Shown: positions 47,268 to 57,187, numbered from the stretch's first letter. The stretch is DNA of 64,000 nt from Mariniflexile litorale (GCF_031128465.2 NZ_CP155618.1:124001-188000), one strand, 5' to 3'. Program-made: numbers and translations. The notes: generated by a model not told the origin, from the letters alone.

Positions 47268-47367
47268 TTAAGATTGTATTCAAATTCTTATATTAGAGTA
47301 TTTAAATTAGAATTACCCTGCTAAAATGACTTTGTAAAATTATAAAATCATTCTTTAATTGAATTAA

Positions 47368-48396
47368 TCACCTTGAAAGAGTTGAATTTCTTATTTCAAG
47401 GTTCGTTTTTAATTTTATTCTTGTTGTTCCTCCATTTTTCTTTCCATCCTTAAGTAAATTGAGCATCAAATCCATCAGAGATTGAGCTATTTCAAAATAA
47501 GGTTGGCTCACTGCTGTAATGGTTGGCGTATAAAATTCAAAAAAGTCAAGGTCATCAAAACTCATAATACCCAACTCATCCATATAATGAGGAAAATTCT
47601 TTTTTATTACATTAAGACCACTTATTGCTAAATAATTAGTTGCAAAATAAATAGCATCTAATTGAGGCATTTCTTCAATAAATTTCTTTATATTATCTTC
47701 TAATTTATTCCTAGTTAGAGTATATTCATCAAAAGGTATTGTTATTACATGTGTACTTAAATTGCTTTCTTCAATAGCTTCTTTATATCCATTAAGCCGA
47801 TCCAACATTTGAGTTTGCTCTATATCATTAGTAACAAACCCTATGTTTTTAAAATTATTAGTTATAAGATGCTTTGTAGCCCTATAAGAAGCTTCTTTAT
47901 TGTCAATAACAACATAATTACTATCTAATTCAGGGAAATAACGATCGGTAAGTATTACAGGAAGCCCCTCATCGATTAACTCTTTAATTTTAGGCATTAA
48001 TCCTGGAGAAGGTATAATTATATACCCATCAACCTTTATGTTTCTATATAAATCAATTAGCTCTATGGATTTATTATCTTTATTTTCATTAGTACAAAAA
48101 ATAACTTTATAGCCCTTTTTATATGCTAAATCTTCAATAATTGTTGCGAGCTTTGCGAAAAAAAAGTAAAAATCTTCGACCATAAAAACTATGATCTTAG
48201 ATTTACCAGTTCTTAAACCTTGAGCAAATTGATTGGGTTTATATTCTATTTTTTCAACATAATCTAGAATTTTTTTAGTAACAGCTTTAGAAATTTTTTT
48301 CTCCTCTGCTTTCCCATTCAAAACAAAGGAAACAGTTGTTACGGAAACTCCCATGCTTTTTGCAATATCTTTTATTGAATGCCGCTTATTTTTCAT
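47368..48396 (-). CDS. LacI-family transcriptional regulator (copy B)
   Basis: 342 residues, closely similar to copy A throughout. The HTH differs only around the first helix (AKSMGV for AAVIGV), while the recognition stretch VSVTTVSFVLNGKAEEKKIS is identical, so both should read the same operator. The effector domain differs more, including SPGLMPKIKELIDEGLPVIL and the segment after SNLSTHVITI, so the two may sense different ligands or form heterodimers. It is separated from copy A by a 100-base gap with no visible operator palindrome. Tandem duplication is the simplest origin. Confidence 0.95.
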   Translation of the reverse strand: MKNKRHSIKDIAKSMGVSVTTVSFVLNGKAEEKKISKAVTKKILDYVEKIEYKPNQFAQGLRTGKSKIIVFMVEDFYFFFAKLATIIEDLAYKKGYKVIFCTNENKDNKSIELIDLYRNIKVDGYIIIPSPGLMPKIKELIDEGLPVILTDRYFPELDSNYVVIDNKEASYRATKHLITNNFKNIGFVTNDIEQTQMLDRLNGYKEAIEESNLSTHVITIPFDEYTLTRNKLEDNIKKFIEEMPQLDAIYFATNYLAISGLNVIKKNFPHYMDELGIMSFDDLDFFEFYTPTITAVSQPYFEIAQSLMDLMLNLLKDGKKNGGTTRIKLKTNLEIRNSTLSR

Positions 48397-48530
48397 TAAA
48401 ATTATACTAACTTCTAAAGTTTACTTAAAATGTTAAAAATACAGCAATCACAATTTAATAAAAAGCTTTAGATGAAATTATTTATTATATAACTCTCTTT
48501 TACTTATTAAATAGTTTTAAAACTAGTCTT

Positions 48531-48945
48531 TTACTTGATAAACAAGTGCCTTATTCTTTTTGTGTTTGAGTACTTAATTTTCTGGTATCGTTTTATTTTT
48601 TTTGAAACTATTAATATATACCAAGCAATATAAACAAAAGAATGTAATGGAATTATATATGAGAATTTAATTTCTGTTACTTTAAGAATAGTTGTGTCTA
48701 CACCCTTCCCTGAGATATCTGTAAAAGTCGCAGCGGCACCTACTGAAGATACCTAAGAAAAATATGTTCATAAGATGAATGAACTTGTCTATTTCTTTAA
48801 CAAAGCTTCTTTACTTTGAATTTAAATTTTTCTAACACTTCCTGTTTCTCCTGTACATTTATTTCAGGAAGTTTTGCAGAAAAGTATAACACAAATAGAA
48901 TACTTAAAACTCAAATTCTAATAATATGTTTCTGTAAAATACATT
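48531..48945 (-). pseudogene. Degraded FucP-like MFS sugar permease
   Basis: The gap 48397-48995 has no intact gene, but the minus strand holds fragments in shifting frames. From about 48910 downwards one reads VLSILFVLYFSAKLPEINVQ and then a charged stretch (EKQEVLEKFKFKVKK), which looks like transmembrane helix 6 plus the cytoplasmic loop of FucP-type permeases. Another frame then gives ILGIFSVGAAATF-like sequence, and the last fragment is VTEIKFSYIIPLHSFVYIAW then YILIV, resembling the final helix, stopping at 48531. Stops and a large internal deletion rule out function. Such permeases normally import the monosaccharide released by a PUL. Identification is by eye only. Confidence 0.5.
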
Positions 48946-48995
48946 CATTAGAATCTTAGTTTTTTAAAATTTTGTCATTAGGCTTAATTTTATTT

Positions 48996-50354
48996 CTATT
49001 TTCTTGTCGTTAGATGATTCACCACAAAACCTCCCACTTTTCTTCCCTGACTTACACCATTTTTAATTGCAGGCATATAATGTATACCACCATAAAGTCG
49101 ACTAATTGCAGCCTCTTCAGCAGCGTCATTAAAAGAGTTAAATTGACGTGTTGGTAAACCAAATTCTACTTCGCTAGTATCGTTAAAATAAAAATCATCA
49201 CCAAATAAATCTGTAAGCACCACGGAAGCTGCACCTGAAACAACACTATGTCCGCTAGTATATTCTGGAAATGGAGGGGTTTGTAAAAGTGGCATCCAAT
49301 TGGCATCTATATATTGATTAATTAACGTTTCTGGACGTATTAAAACACTTCTGTATTTTTCATCCCAACAGCTAATAAATGCATCTGCTAATGCAACCGA
49401 CACTCTCGTGTAGGCTTCAACAGCTTCCTGAAAATTCAATCCCTGTTTTTTAATTGCAATGGAAGTAATTCCTATCCAATGTCCCCCTGGTGTGATTTTT
49501 TTTGTAGCAAACATGGCATGCCCCTGATGATGTGATACAAACGGATTACAATCCCAAAATTTAGCTATTGCATCCTCCTCTTTATTGAGGTTTTTACCTG
49601 TGTTATACACCTCCATTATTTCTTTATAAAACACACTGCCTTTTTTTAAATTAAATGGTGTAGGTGGATCTGGAATAAATTGAGAAGCTGAATCAATAAT
49701 AAATGTTCTGATCTTATTCCAATCTGGTTCAATACCATCCATATAATCAGGTGGTGTAGGTCGCCAAGACGCATCATCTTCACTTACTGGATATTTTGAC
49801 ATGGTTCTTGTCTGCTTGTAATTATCCTTATCTACCCATTCTAGAATATGAAGAGCTACCAACTCTCCATATTTTAAAGACCTTTTTAAAATCGCTTTAT
49901 CTAATCCATCATTCTTTATTTTATCAAACAATTCCTTTTCGTAAGGATCAAATTTCTCTTCAGAAAAAACCAAACTTTTACCAACATCTATATAGGCCTT
50001 TAAGGCTGCTACTTCAAAATTATATACCTCTTCTTTTTTAGGCTTGGGAATTGGATTAAGACCATTCAACTGACCTGCCATAGACATAAAATTACCATTT
50101 CCAAAGATTAAACATTCGTAGGCAGCAATACTTGGATAAGCATATATTCTACTAGCAACCGGAGGAGAAAAAACATCGTGAACAATAATATCTGTAAGTT
50201 GCTTGACAGTTTCATTAAAGTAAGTCCCATTTTTTAATGAATCAATCTGTAGAACAGGTTCTTTTTTACATCCAACTAAAAACAGAAAAGCTACTAGAAT
50301 ACTTGCTGATTTAATTCTAATCAAATCATTCTTATAAATTTTGTTTTTTAACAT
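48996..50354 (-). CDS. PAP2-superfamily, vanadium-haloperoxidase-like lipoprotein
   Basis: A 452-residue lipoprotein (lipobox LVGC, Cys29). The PAP2/vanadate-site set is visible: KYRSVLIRP (KX6RP), PEYTSGHSVV (SGH) and SRLYGGIHY (SRX5H), which bind phosphate or vanadate. The Asp that usually follows the last His by four residues is Ala here (HYMPAI). The family includes vanadium-dependent haloperoxidases and acid phosphatases, and which activity applies is open. It follows the two FG-GAP genes by 99 bases on the same strand, an association I recall from other Flavobacteria near SusCD genes. The function of that association is not known to me. Confidence 0.85.
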   Translation of the reverse strand: MLKNKIYKNDLIRIKSASILVAFLFLVGCKKEPVLQIDSLKNGTYFNETVKQLTDIIVHDVFSPPVASRIYAYPSIAAYECLIFGNGNFMSMAGQLNGLNPIPKPKKEEVYNFEVAALKAYIDVGKSLVFSEEKFDPYEKELFDKIKNDGLDKAILKRSLKYGELVALHILEWVDKDNYKQTRTMSKYPVSEDDASWRPTPPDYMDGIEPDWNKIRTFIIDSASQFIPDPPTPFNLKKGSVFYKEIMEVYNTGKNLNKEEDAIAKFWDCNPFVSHHQGHAMFATKKITPGGHWIGITSIAIKKQGLNFQEAVEAYTRVSVALADAFISCWDEKYRSVLIRPETLINQYIDANWMPLLQTPPFPEYTSGHSVVSGAASVVLTDLFGDDFYFNDTSEVEFGLPTRQFNSFNDAAEEAAISRLYGGIHYMPAIKNGVSQGRKVGGFVVNHLTTRK

Positions 50355-50453
50355 TTGGTTAATGGTTATATACTTTATTTGTAGTTGTTCTCTCTTTTAT
50401 GAAAAATACAGACCACATATTGAAAGTTTTAGTCAATAGAAATACTTTTTAAA

Positions 50454-53400
50454 CTATTCTTTACTTTTAATAAATAGCTTCACATTTTCGTTGTTTTTAG
50501 CTACTAATATGCCTTCTTGATTATCTGACAACTGAATTGATTGTAAATCTCTTACCTGATTATTCAAAAGGAAACCCATTTTTTGTTGATCTTCTACAAC
50601 AAATGTACCATCACCTAAACCTTTAAGTAAATACCCATAACCAGCATCATATCTTCCAAACTGAACATTTACCTCATAGAAATTACCTCCAACCAACACA
50701 TCTTTGTGTCCATCATTATTATAATCTAAAGGTAATAGCGCATTAGATGTGGTAAACTGCACTTGATTAGGTAGCGGTTTCATTTTAAACTTTCCGTTAC
50801 CCAGATTCTCAATATACATTGATCTCAATTCTTGTACTTCAAAATGTTTTGCCTTTAGCAATTGTTCTTTAGGAAAAATATCATTCAATTTTGCTGTTGA
50901 ATATTGTGCGTAAGTATTGAACTTTTTACTTAAGTAGCTTAACTGTTTTTGCAATTCATCTATTCTGGCAAATGGAAATTCTTCACCATTTACATAATGC
51001 GTAATAATTGGTTCTTTCCAGGTATTATGATCAAAATCATCAACATACATTTGAACAGGTTCAGATACTGAAGCTCTCAGCTTTGAATTTAATCCTAAAT
51101 TTCCAGCTATTAAATCTAAATCGCCATCTCCATCAAAATCTTCTGCAACTACTGTATTCCACAACCCACTACTAATATCTAAGCCTATATTTTCTGGTGC
51201 TTGTTTGATTAAACGCCCTTCCTTATTGATAAATATGGTAATAGGCATCCATTCCCCTACAATTACTAAATCTGTCCATTGATCTCCATTTAAATCTGTC
51301 CATATAGCCTCTGTAACCATTCCAACATCCTGTAAACTGGTGTTTTGCACTTCTTCAAAATCACCTTTACCGTTATTGTTAAGTAAATAACTTTTGGGTA
51401 TACCTCCATAATTGACAGGAATCGCTCTACCACCAATAAAGGCATCTACATCCCCATCCTTATCATAATCACATGCTTTTACACAAGATGCTGTTACATG
51501 TATTTCTGGAAGATTTTTAGATTTTGAAAAATTACCTTTTCCATCGTTCATATATAATCGAGGCATCATTTGTGGGATATTTTTAAAATCCTGGTTGCCA
51601 CCAGTAACTACTAAAAGATCAACATCTTTATCGCCATCTGCATCGAAAAAAGCAGCACCCACATCTTCTGAAAGACTATCCTTAGCAAAAACAGTTTGAT
51701 TTAGATCTACAAACTTATTGGTATTGGTTTGCTTATAAATTGTTGAAGCCTGTCCTCTAGCACCCGTAACAAAAAAGTCTTCTTTTCCATCATTATTTAC
51801 ATCGGCAACAACTATACTAGGACCTTCGGCAGACACCATATGGGGCATAAGACGCTCTCTGTTAAACTCGAAAAATCGATTTTCCTGATGTTTGTAATGA
51901 ATATCAGACTTATTTGTAATGTCTTTAAAAAGTGTCTGTTTTTCTATTTTCTCTTCAATGATTTCAGAGGCTTCGTCTTCTGTAATTTGAATTTTTTGAT
52001 TTACAGCGACATCAGTTAGCACTTGTCGCTTTTTACCCATCCATTCTACAATAACACTGTCTACTTTTTGAGCTGACCCTAAACCAAAAGTAAGATACGC
52101 TGGTGGTGAAGACATATATCCACGAACAGACATCATTTCTTGAAATTGGATGTTTCCTTGATATTTTAAATATACTTTAGTTCCTATTCCAAACAAATTT
52201 TGTTTGTTTCCCTTTAAAGCTATTTTTAAATAATTAGGCGATTCTATTTCATCCTTATTATTATTTCTTATTCGATTTTCATAGACTTGAGCTGTTTCAT
52301 TTAAATTATTAATCACTAAATCTAAATCACCATCATTATCTAAATCTGTATGAATAGAGCCATTAGAAAATGTTGCCGCATCTAACCCCCATTCGGAAGC
52401 TTTATTTTTAAAAGTAAAATCATTTTGGTTTTGATATAAGTAATTACCCAATCGGTCGCTTGGCATTTTAGAAACGATATCTTTATAAATATTTTTTTCG
52501 CCACTTTTAATGTTTTTTTTGACGGAATTATTAGATATGTATTTCATATAATCCATATCATTACTTCTTCTGTAAATTCCGTTGGCTATAAAAATATCTT
52601 TACTACCATCCAAATCGTAATCGTTTATCAATACCGACCAACTCCAATCTGTAGCTGCAACTCCAGAAAACAAGGCAATATCACTAAACGTTTCATTACC
52701 GTTATTAAGCTGCAAAGCATTTCTAGCATATTGGTATCCGTAACCAAATTTTAATTTATAATGAAATATAGGATACGAATCTTCTCCTTGTGAAGTTCTA
52801 AGTTTTTGCGGGTCTTCGGCCAACATATCTAAAGACATAATATCTGGCAGGCCGTCATTATTAATATCAGCAATATCAGTACCCATCGAAAAGCGACTTG
52901 TATGCCCCATGTATTTTTCTAAACTTTCGCTAAAGGTTCCATCTTGATTATTTATGTATAAATAATCATCTTCGTGAAAATCATTACCTACATAAATATC
53001 GGGGTAACCATCATCATTTATGTCTGCAACGCTAATCCCTAAGCCGTAGCCTATAAGGCTACTATACAAACCAGATTCTTCAGTAACATCTACAAAAGTA
53101 TTATTATCATTTCTGAACAATTTATCTCCTATGGGATGAATTACTTTTCTTTGAGTTGCCGGTCCGAAAATACCTTTATTGTAATCAGAGTGGTTCAAAA
53201 AGTAAGCATCTAAATCGCCATCTAAGTCATAATCAAAAAAAGCTGTTTGGGTTGTAGTAGTTGCTAAATTGAGGCCATATTTAGAAGCTTCTTCTTTAAA
53301 TATAGGGTATCCATTTTTATCATTTCCATAATTTATATAGAGCTGATTTCGACCATTGGTGTTTACAAATTCCCCTATCTGACTTAAATAAATATCTAAT

Positions 53401-53786
53401 CGTCCATCGCCATTTATATCTACAAATGTTACACCAGTATACCATGTATCTTTAGAGCCACCCATTTTAGTATATTCTGTAATATCTTCAAATGTTAAAT
53501 CTCCTTTGTTTAAGTAAAGCTTATTCAATTCCATGTTTGCAGTAAAGTAAAGATCATCCAATCCATCACCGTTTAAATCTCCTGCTGCGACACCTGCGCC
53601 ATTATAAAAATAAATATATTTTAAGAAGTTAAATGTATCTGTCTCTTCAACATTATTTTGAAAGTTTATTCCAGATTTACTTGACGGTACTAAAGAAAAC
53701 CCTATGTCTTTTTCTTCTAAATTTGAACATGCCATTGCCAATATGCTTAATAAAAGCATATAAGTAAATCTCTTTAACAATCTCAT
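50454..53786 (-). CDS. FG-GAP/VCBS-repeat lipoprotein with ASPIC/UnbV domain (copy B)
   Basis: 1110 residues, lipobox AMAC (Cys20). Many calcium-binding beta-propeller repeats carry DxDxDG cores (DLNGDGLDDLYF, DYDLDGDLDAYF, DINDDGYPDIYV), giving an integrin-alpha-like N-terminal propeller of about 500 residues. An ASPIC/UnbV domain (YLKIALKGNKQNLFGIGTKV, about 515-600) is followed by a second propeller (DVNNDGKEDFFV, DYDKDGDVDAFI). The layout matches the CRTAC1-like family. Its start overlaps the stop of the upstream gene by 4 bases (ATGA), so translation is coupled. It is probably surface-exposed and binds glycan or protein; no enzyme activity is predicted. Confidence 0.9.
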   Translation of the reverse strand: MRLLKRFTYMLLLSILAMACSNLEEKDIGFSLVPSSKSGINFQNNVEETDTFNFLKYIYFYNGAGVAAGDLNGDGLDDLYFTANMELNKLYLNKGDLTFEDITEYTKMGGSKDTWYTGVTFVDINGDGRLDIYLSQIGEFVNTNGRNQLYINYGNDKNGYPIFKEEASKYGLNLATTTTQTAFFDYDLDGDLDAYFLNHSDYNKGIFGPATQRKVIHPIGDKLFRNDNNTFVDVTEESGLYSSLIGYGLGISVADINDDGYPDIYVGNDFHEDDYLYINNQDGTFSESLEKYMGHTSRFSMGTDIADINNDGLPDIMSLDMLAEDPQKLRTSQGEDSYPIFHYKLKFGYGYQYARNALQLNNGNETFSDIALFSGVAATDWSWSVLINDYDLDGSKDIFIANGIYRRSNDMDYMKYISNNSVKKNIKSGEKNIYKDIVSKMPSDRLGNYLYQNQNDFTFKNKASEWGLDAATFSNGSIHTDLDNDGDLDLVINNLNETAQVYENRIRNNNKDEIESPNYLKIALKGNKQNLFGIGTKVYLKYQGNIQFQEMMSVRGYMSSPPAYLTFGLGSAQKVDSVIVEWMGKKRQVLTDVAVNQKIQITEDEASEIIEEKIEKQTLFKDITNKSDIHYKHQENRFFEFNRERLMPHMVSAEGPSIVVADVNNDGKEDFFVTGARGQASTIYKQTNTNKFVDLNQTVFAKDSLSEDVGAAFFDADGDKDVDLLVVTGGNQDFKNIPQMMPRLYMNDGKGNFSKSKNLPEIHVTASCVKACDYDKDGDVDAFIGGRAIPVNYGGIPKSYLLNNNGKGDFEEVQNTSLQDVGMVTEAIWTDLNGDQWTDLVIVGEWMPITIFINKEGRLIKQAPENIGLDISSGLWNTVVAEDFDGDGDLDLIAGNLGLNSKLRASVSEPVQMYVDDFDHNTWKEPIITHYVNGEEFPFARIDELQKQLSYLSKKFNTYAQYSTAKLNDIFPKEQLLKAKHFEVQELRSMYIENLGNGKFKMKPLPNQVQFTTSNALLPLDYNNDGHKDVLVGGNFYEVNVQFGRYDAGYGYLLKGLGDGTFVVEDQQKMGFLLNNQVRDLQSIQLSDNQEGILVAKNNENVKLFIKSKE

Positions 53787-56700
53787 TTCTTTTCTTTATT
53801 ATTAACTTTTATCGCTATTAACTTATCATCATTGTTCGCTGCTAATATTATATTTCCTTTCTTACTTTTTATAGTAGCCAAGTCTTTAGTGTCACCATTA
53901 ATTAACAATCCTGATTGATGATACGGAATTGGGTTAAAAGCACCCTTTCCATTACCTTTAAGAAAAAGACCATAACTTGCATCGTTTCTGGGAGTTTCTA
54001 CTTCAGATTGATAAAGATTCCCAGCTACAAGTAAATCTAAATAACCATCTTCATCAAAGTCCTCACAGAGGATATCATTAATTGAGGATATTTGAGCTTC
54101 ATTGGGTAAATTGGTTATTTTAAATTGATTATTTCCTAAGTTTTCAATGTAGCTGGAAGCAAAATTTGTGACATCATAATGAATGGCTTCAGATAATAAT
54201 TCTTCTGAATAAACATCTTCTACAGTTGCAATAGCAAACTCATTGTAATCTTTATATTTTTCTGAAATAGCCGGTATTTGTTGGCTAGAGCACTGTTTAC
54301 CTCTTACAGGAAACTGAGTCCCTTCGTTATAATAACTCAATACAATATCTAATTGTCCATTACTGTCAAAATCGTGAGCATAAACACTAAAAGGTTCTTC
54401 AACTGAAGCCTTGTACTTGTAATTAAGTCCAAGGTTACCAACCACAAAATCTAAATCACCGTCCTTATCAAAATCTGCAGCCTCAATGGCATTCCACCAG
54501 CCAACAGAATTACTAAAACCAAATTCTTCAGCACTATCAACGAAATTACCAGATTCATTTTTTAAAAATGTAATAGGCATCCACTCACCAACGACAATTA
54601 AATCTAAATCATTATCATTATCAAAATCAGACCAAATAGCATCAGTTACCATTCCCAAACCATTTAAAACGGGCGCAATATCTTTGGTAACATCTTTAAA
54701 TTCTATATGTCCTTTAGTACTAATGTTTTCTAAAATATAACTATTTGCGGGTAATGGATAACTTCTTGGTACCATCCTGCCTCCTACAAAAAGGTCTAAA
54801 TCACCGTCACCATCATAATCTGCTGAGATAACACGAGAACCACTTGTAAGCATTTTTGGAAGTGCACTTTTTGTCTTTGTAAAAATACCGCTACCATTAT
54901 TTATATAAAGTCTATCTTGTAAAAGCGGAGAGTCTTTTTTAAATTCATTACCGCCACTTACCACATATAAATCCGGAGCACCATCTCCATTAGCATCAAA
55001 AAAGACAGCTCCGATGTCTTCATTAGCTTTATCATATTCCCAAGGTTGAGACATTGCTTTTTCAAAAGTCCCATCAGCCTTTTGATTATAAAGTACCCCA
55101 CTAAATCCTGTAGCACCACCAGTAAAAAAATCTTCTAAGCCATCGTTATTAATATCAGCTACAGCTAACCCAGGACCATAACGAGAAGTTTTATGAGGTA
55201 ATAGTATTTCATAGCTAAAATCATCAAAACGATTTTCTTCATGAATATGCACTAAGCCTAATTCCTGATTTGCTTCTTTAAATAATGTTTCAGACTTTTC
55301 CTTTAAGTTTTTTGTAAGGAATCTAGCATTTGAATAGTTTACTTCAACCATTTTATTAGTTGCAATATTTTTAAGAGCCTCTTCTTTACCATCGGGCCAT
55401 TTAATAGTAACCTCATCAATGGTTGTAGATGCCCCAACCCCAAAATGTAAAAAGTGTTCTACCGACGATTGAAAACCACGTGTTAACGTTAAGTATTGAT
55501 ACTGTGCTTCTCCTTTATTTTCTAGTTTTATTTTCGTTCCTATTCCAAACGGATTTTTTTCAGGTCCTTTCAAATTAAATCTCAGGTAATTATTAAGACC
55601 TTTATCAGAACAAGTATTTTCATATACCATACTCGCATCGTCGGTATTATTAATAATTAAATCCAAATCACCATCATTATCGAGGTCAGCATAACTCGCT
55701 CCATTTGAATAGCCAAAGAAATTTAATCCCCAATCTTTTTGATTACTAAAAGATAGTCCTCCCCGATTTTTCATCACGACATTCGCAACTTTTTCAGAAG
55801 GTATATTTTTACTTAAAGCCAGATAATCTACTTCTTTTGTTTTATTTCCAAAATAGTCTCTTCCAAAGTCTATTTTTTTAAAATAATCCTTATTATTGGT
55901 GTCTTTTCTATTTCCATTAGTAATAAAAACATCTTTGAGCCCATCATTATCTAAATCTACAATAAGTGGTGCCCAGCTCCAGTCGGTTAATGCCAAATCG
56001 GTCATTTGTGCTACATCGCTAAAATGTGGTACACCTTGATTATCCATACCGTTATTTATTTGAAATACATTTTGCATGTATTGATAATGAAGACCTAACG
56101 AAACAGCTTCCCAAAATCTATTAGGATTCATACTAGCCATATTTGCTTTCGATTTACGATTCCCTTTTGGAGTCATGTCCACCTGTATAAAATCGAGTAA
56201 TCCATCATTATTAATGTCGGCGGCATCACTGCCCATTCCGTATAATGCGGTATGATTTGTTGCTAACTCTAACTTATCGGTAAATGTGCCATCACCATTA
56301 TTAAAAAAGAAGTAATCTTTTGATGCAAAATCGTTAGACAGGTATAAATCTGGAAAACCATCGTTATTGTAATCTGCAGCTATAACACCTAGCGTTAATC
56401 CATATTGCATGAGTCCAGATGCCTTGGTTACATCTTCAAATTTACCATTACCATTATTTTTATAAAGTCTATCGCTAGTTTCAGCAGATACTTTATCCAT
56501 ATTATATTTATACTGTCTATTTACTGCATTAAAAGGCGTCATAGGATAATTAGCTACAAACAAATCTAGATCACCATCCATATCATAATCAAAAAAAACG
56601 GCTTGTGTACTATTCCCGCTGTCATCTATACCATATGCTTTGGCCATTTCTTCAAAATGAGGAACGCCATTTTGAATCCCTTTATTAACAAAGAGTAAAT

Positions 56701-57136
56701 TATTCGTTTCTTTCCATTTTCCTGCAACACTAACATATATATCTAAAAGACCGTCATTGTTAATATCTCCCATAGTCACACCCGTTACCCAACGGTCGTC
56801 TCCTGCAACACCTGCTTTTTTAGTAATGTCTTCAAACTGCATATTGCCTTTATTGAGATATAGTTTGTTGGGAACCATATTCCCTGTAAAATAAATATCT
56901 GAGAGACCGTCGTTGTTAATATCTCCAACAGCTACGCCGCCTCCATTGTAGAGGTAATGGTATTTAAAATAGTTAACAGAGTCTGTCTCGGTAAGTTTAT
57001 TAGTAAAATCTATCCCTGAATTGTGAACTATTCTAAATAATGTAGAAGAATCTTCAGAAGATTTTTTTTTACACGCATTCAGACAAACTAATAGTATTAA
57101 ACCACCTATAAAAAATTTATTAATCATAATTATCAC
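53783..57136 (-). CDS. FG-GAP/VCBS-repeat lipoprotein with ASPIC/UnbV domain (copy A)
   Basis: 1117 residues, lipobox LNAC (Cys22); a start three codons later (MINKFF) is equally possible. Same architecture as copy B: propeller repeats (DINNDGLSDIYF, DYDMDGDLDLFV, DYNNDGFPDLYL), ASPIC/UnbV domain (YLRFNLKGPEKNPFGIGTKI, about 520-600) and a second propeller. The two proteins are tandem paralogs, similar over the whole length, and overlap by 4 bases, so they are probably made in equal amounts and may form a pair on the cell surface. The gene follows SusD but is separated from it by a terminator at 57155-57187. Confidence 0.9.
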   Translation of the reverse strand: MIIMINKFFIGGLILLVCLNACKKKSSEDSSTLFRIVHNSGIDFTNKLTETDSVNYFKYHYLYNGGGVAVGDINNDGLSDIYFTGNMVPNKLYLNKGNMQFEDITKKAGVAGDDRWVTGVTMGDINNDGLLDIYVSVAGKWKETNNLLFVNKGIQNGVPHFEEMAKAYGIDDSGNSTQAVFFDYDMDGDLDLFVANYPMTPFNAVNRQYKYNMDKVSAETSDRLYKNNGNGKFEDVTKASGLMQYGLTLGVIAADYNNDGFPDLYLSNDFASKDYFFFNNGDGTFTDKLELATNHTALYGMGSDAADINNDGLLDFIQVDMTPKGNRKSKANMASMNPNRFWEAVSLGLHYQYMQNVFQINNGMDNQGVPHFSDVAQMTDLALTDWSWAPLIVDLDNDGLKDVFITNGNRKDTNNKDYFKKIDFGRDYFGNKTKEVDYLALSKNIPSEKVANVVMKNRGGLSFSNQKDWGLNFFGYSNGASYADLDNDGDLDLIINNTDDASMVYENTCSDKGLNNYLRFNLKGPEKNPFGIGTKIKLENKGEAQYQYLTLTRGFQSSVEHFLHFGVGASTTIDEVTIKWPDGKEEALKNIATNKMVEVNYSNARFLTKNLKEKSETLFKEANQELGLVHIHEENRFDDFSYEILLPHKTSRYGPGLAVADINNDGLEDFFTGGATGFSGVLYNQKADGTFEKAMSQPWEYDKANEDIGAVFFDANGDGAPDLYVVSGGNEFKKDSPLLQDRLYINNGSGIFTKTKSALPKMLTSGSRVISADYDGDGDLDLFVGGRMVPRSYPLPANSYILENISTKGHIEFKDVTKDIAPVLNGLGMVTDAIWSDFDNDNDLDLIVVGEWMPITFLKNESGNFVDSAEEFGFSNSVGWWNAIEAADFDKDGDLDFVVGNLGLNYKYKASVEEPFSVYAHDFDSNGQLDIVLSYYNEGTQFPVRGKQCSSQQIPAISEKYKDYNEFAIATVEDVYSEELLSEAIHYDVTNFASSYIENLGNNQFKITNLPNEAQISSINDILCEDFDEDGYLDLLVAGNLYQSEVETPRNDASYGLFLKGNGKGAFNPIPYHQSGLLINGDTKDLATIKSKKGNIILAANNDDKLIAIKVNNKEKK

Positions 57137-57146
57137 ACACTTAATT

Positions 57147-57187
57147 AAAAAAAAAGTACCAACTAAACTAGGAGCTTAGTCGGTACT
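57147..57187 (-). terminator. Terminator downstream of the third SusD gene
   Basis: Read on the minus strand, AGTACCGACTAA (57187-57176) pairs with TTAGTTGGTACT (57166-57155) with one G-U pair and a 9-base loop, followed by nine T residues. It lies 47 bases past the SusD stop, so the SusCD genes and the FG-GAP genes are at least partly separate transcription units. Confidence 0.85.

Noticed and set aside
48586-48600. An operator-like TATCGTTTTATT
   Set aside because: It lies within the decayed permease, far from any gene start, and lacks the outer dyad bases, so chance in AT-rich DNA is more likely.
50454-57136. Direct repeats of DNA across the two FG-GAP genes
   Set aside because: The similarity comes from protein repeats with DxDxDG calcium-binding loops and from gene duplication. 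It is not a DNA-level repeat array or CRISPR.
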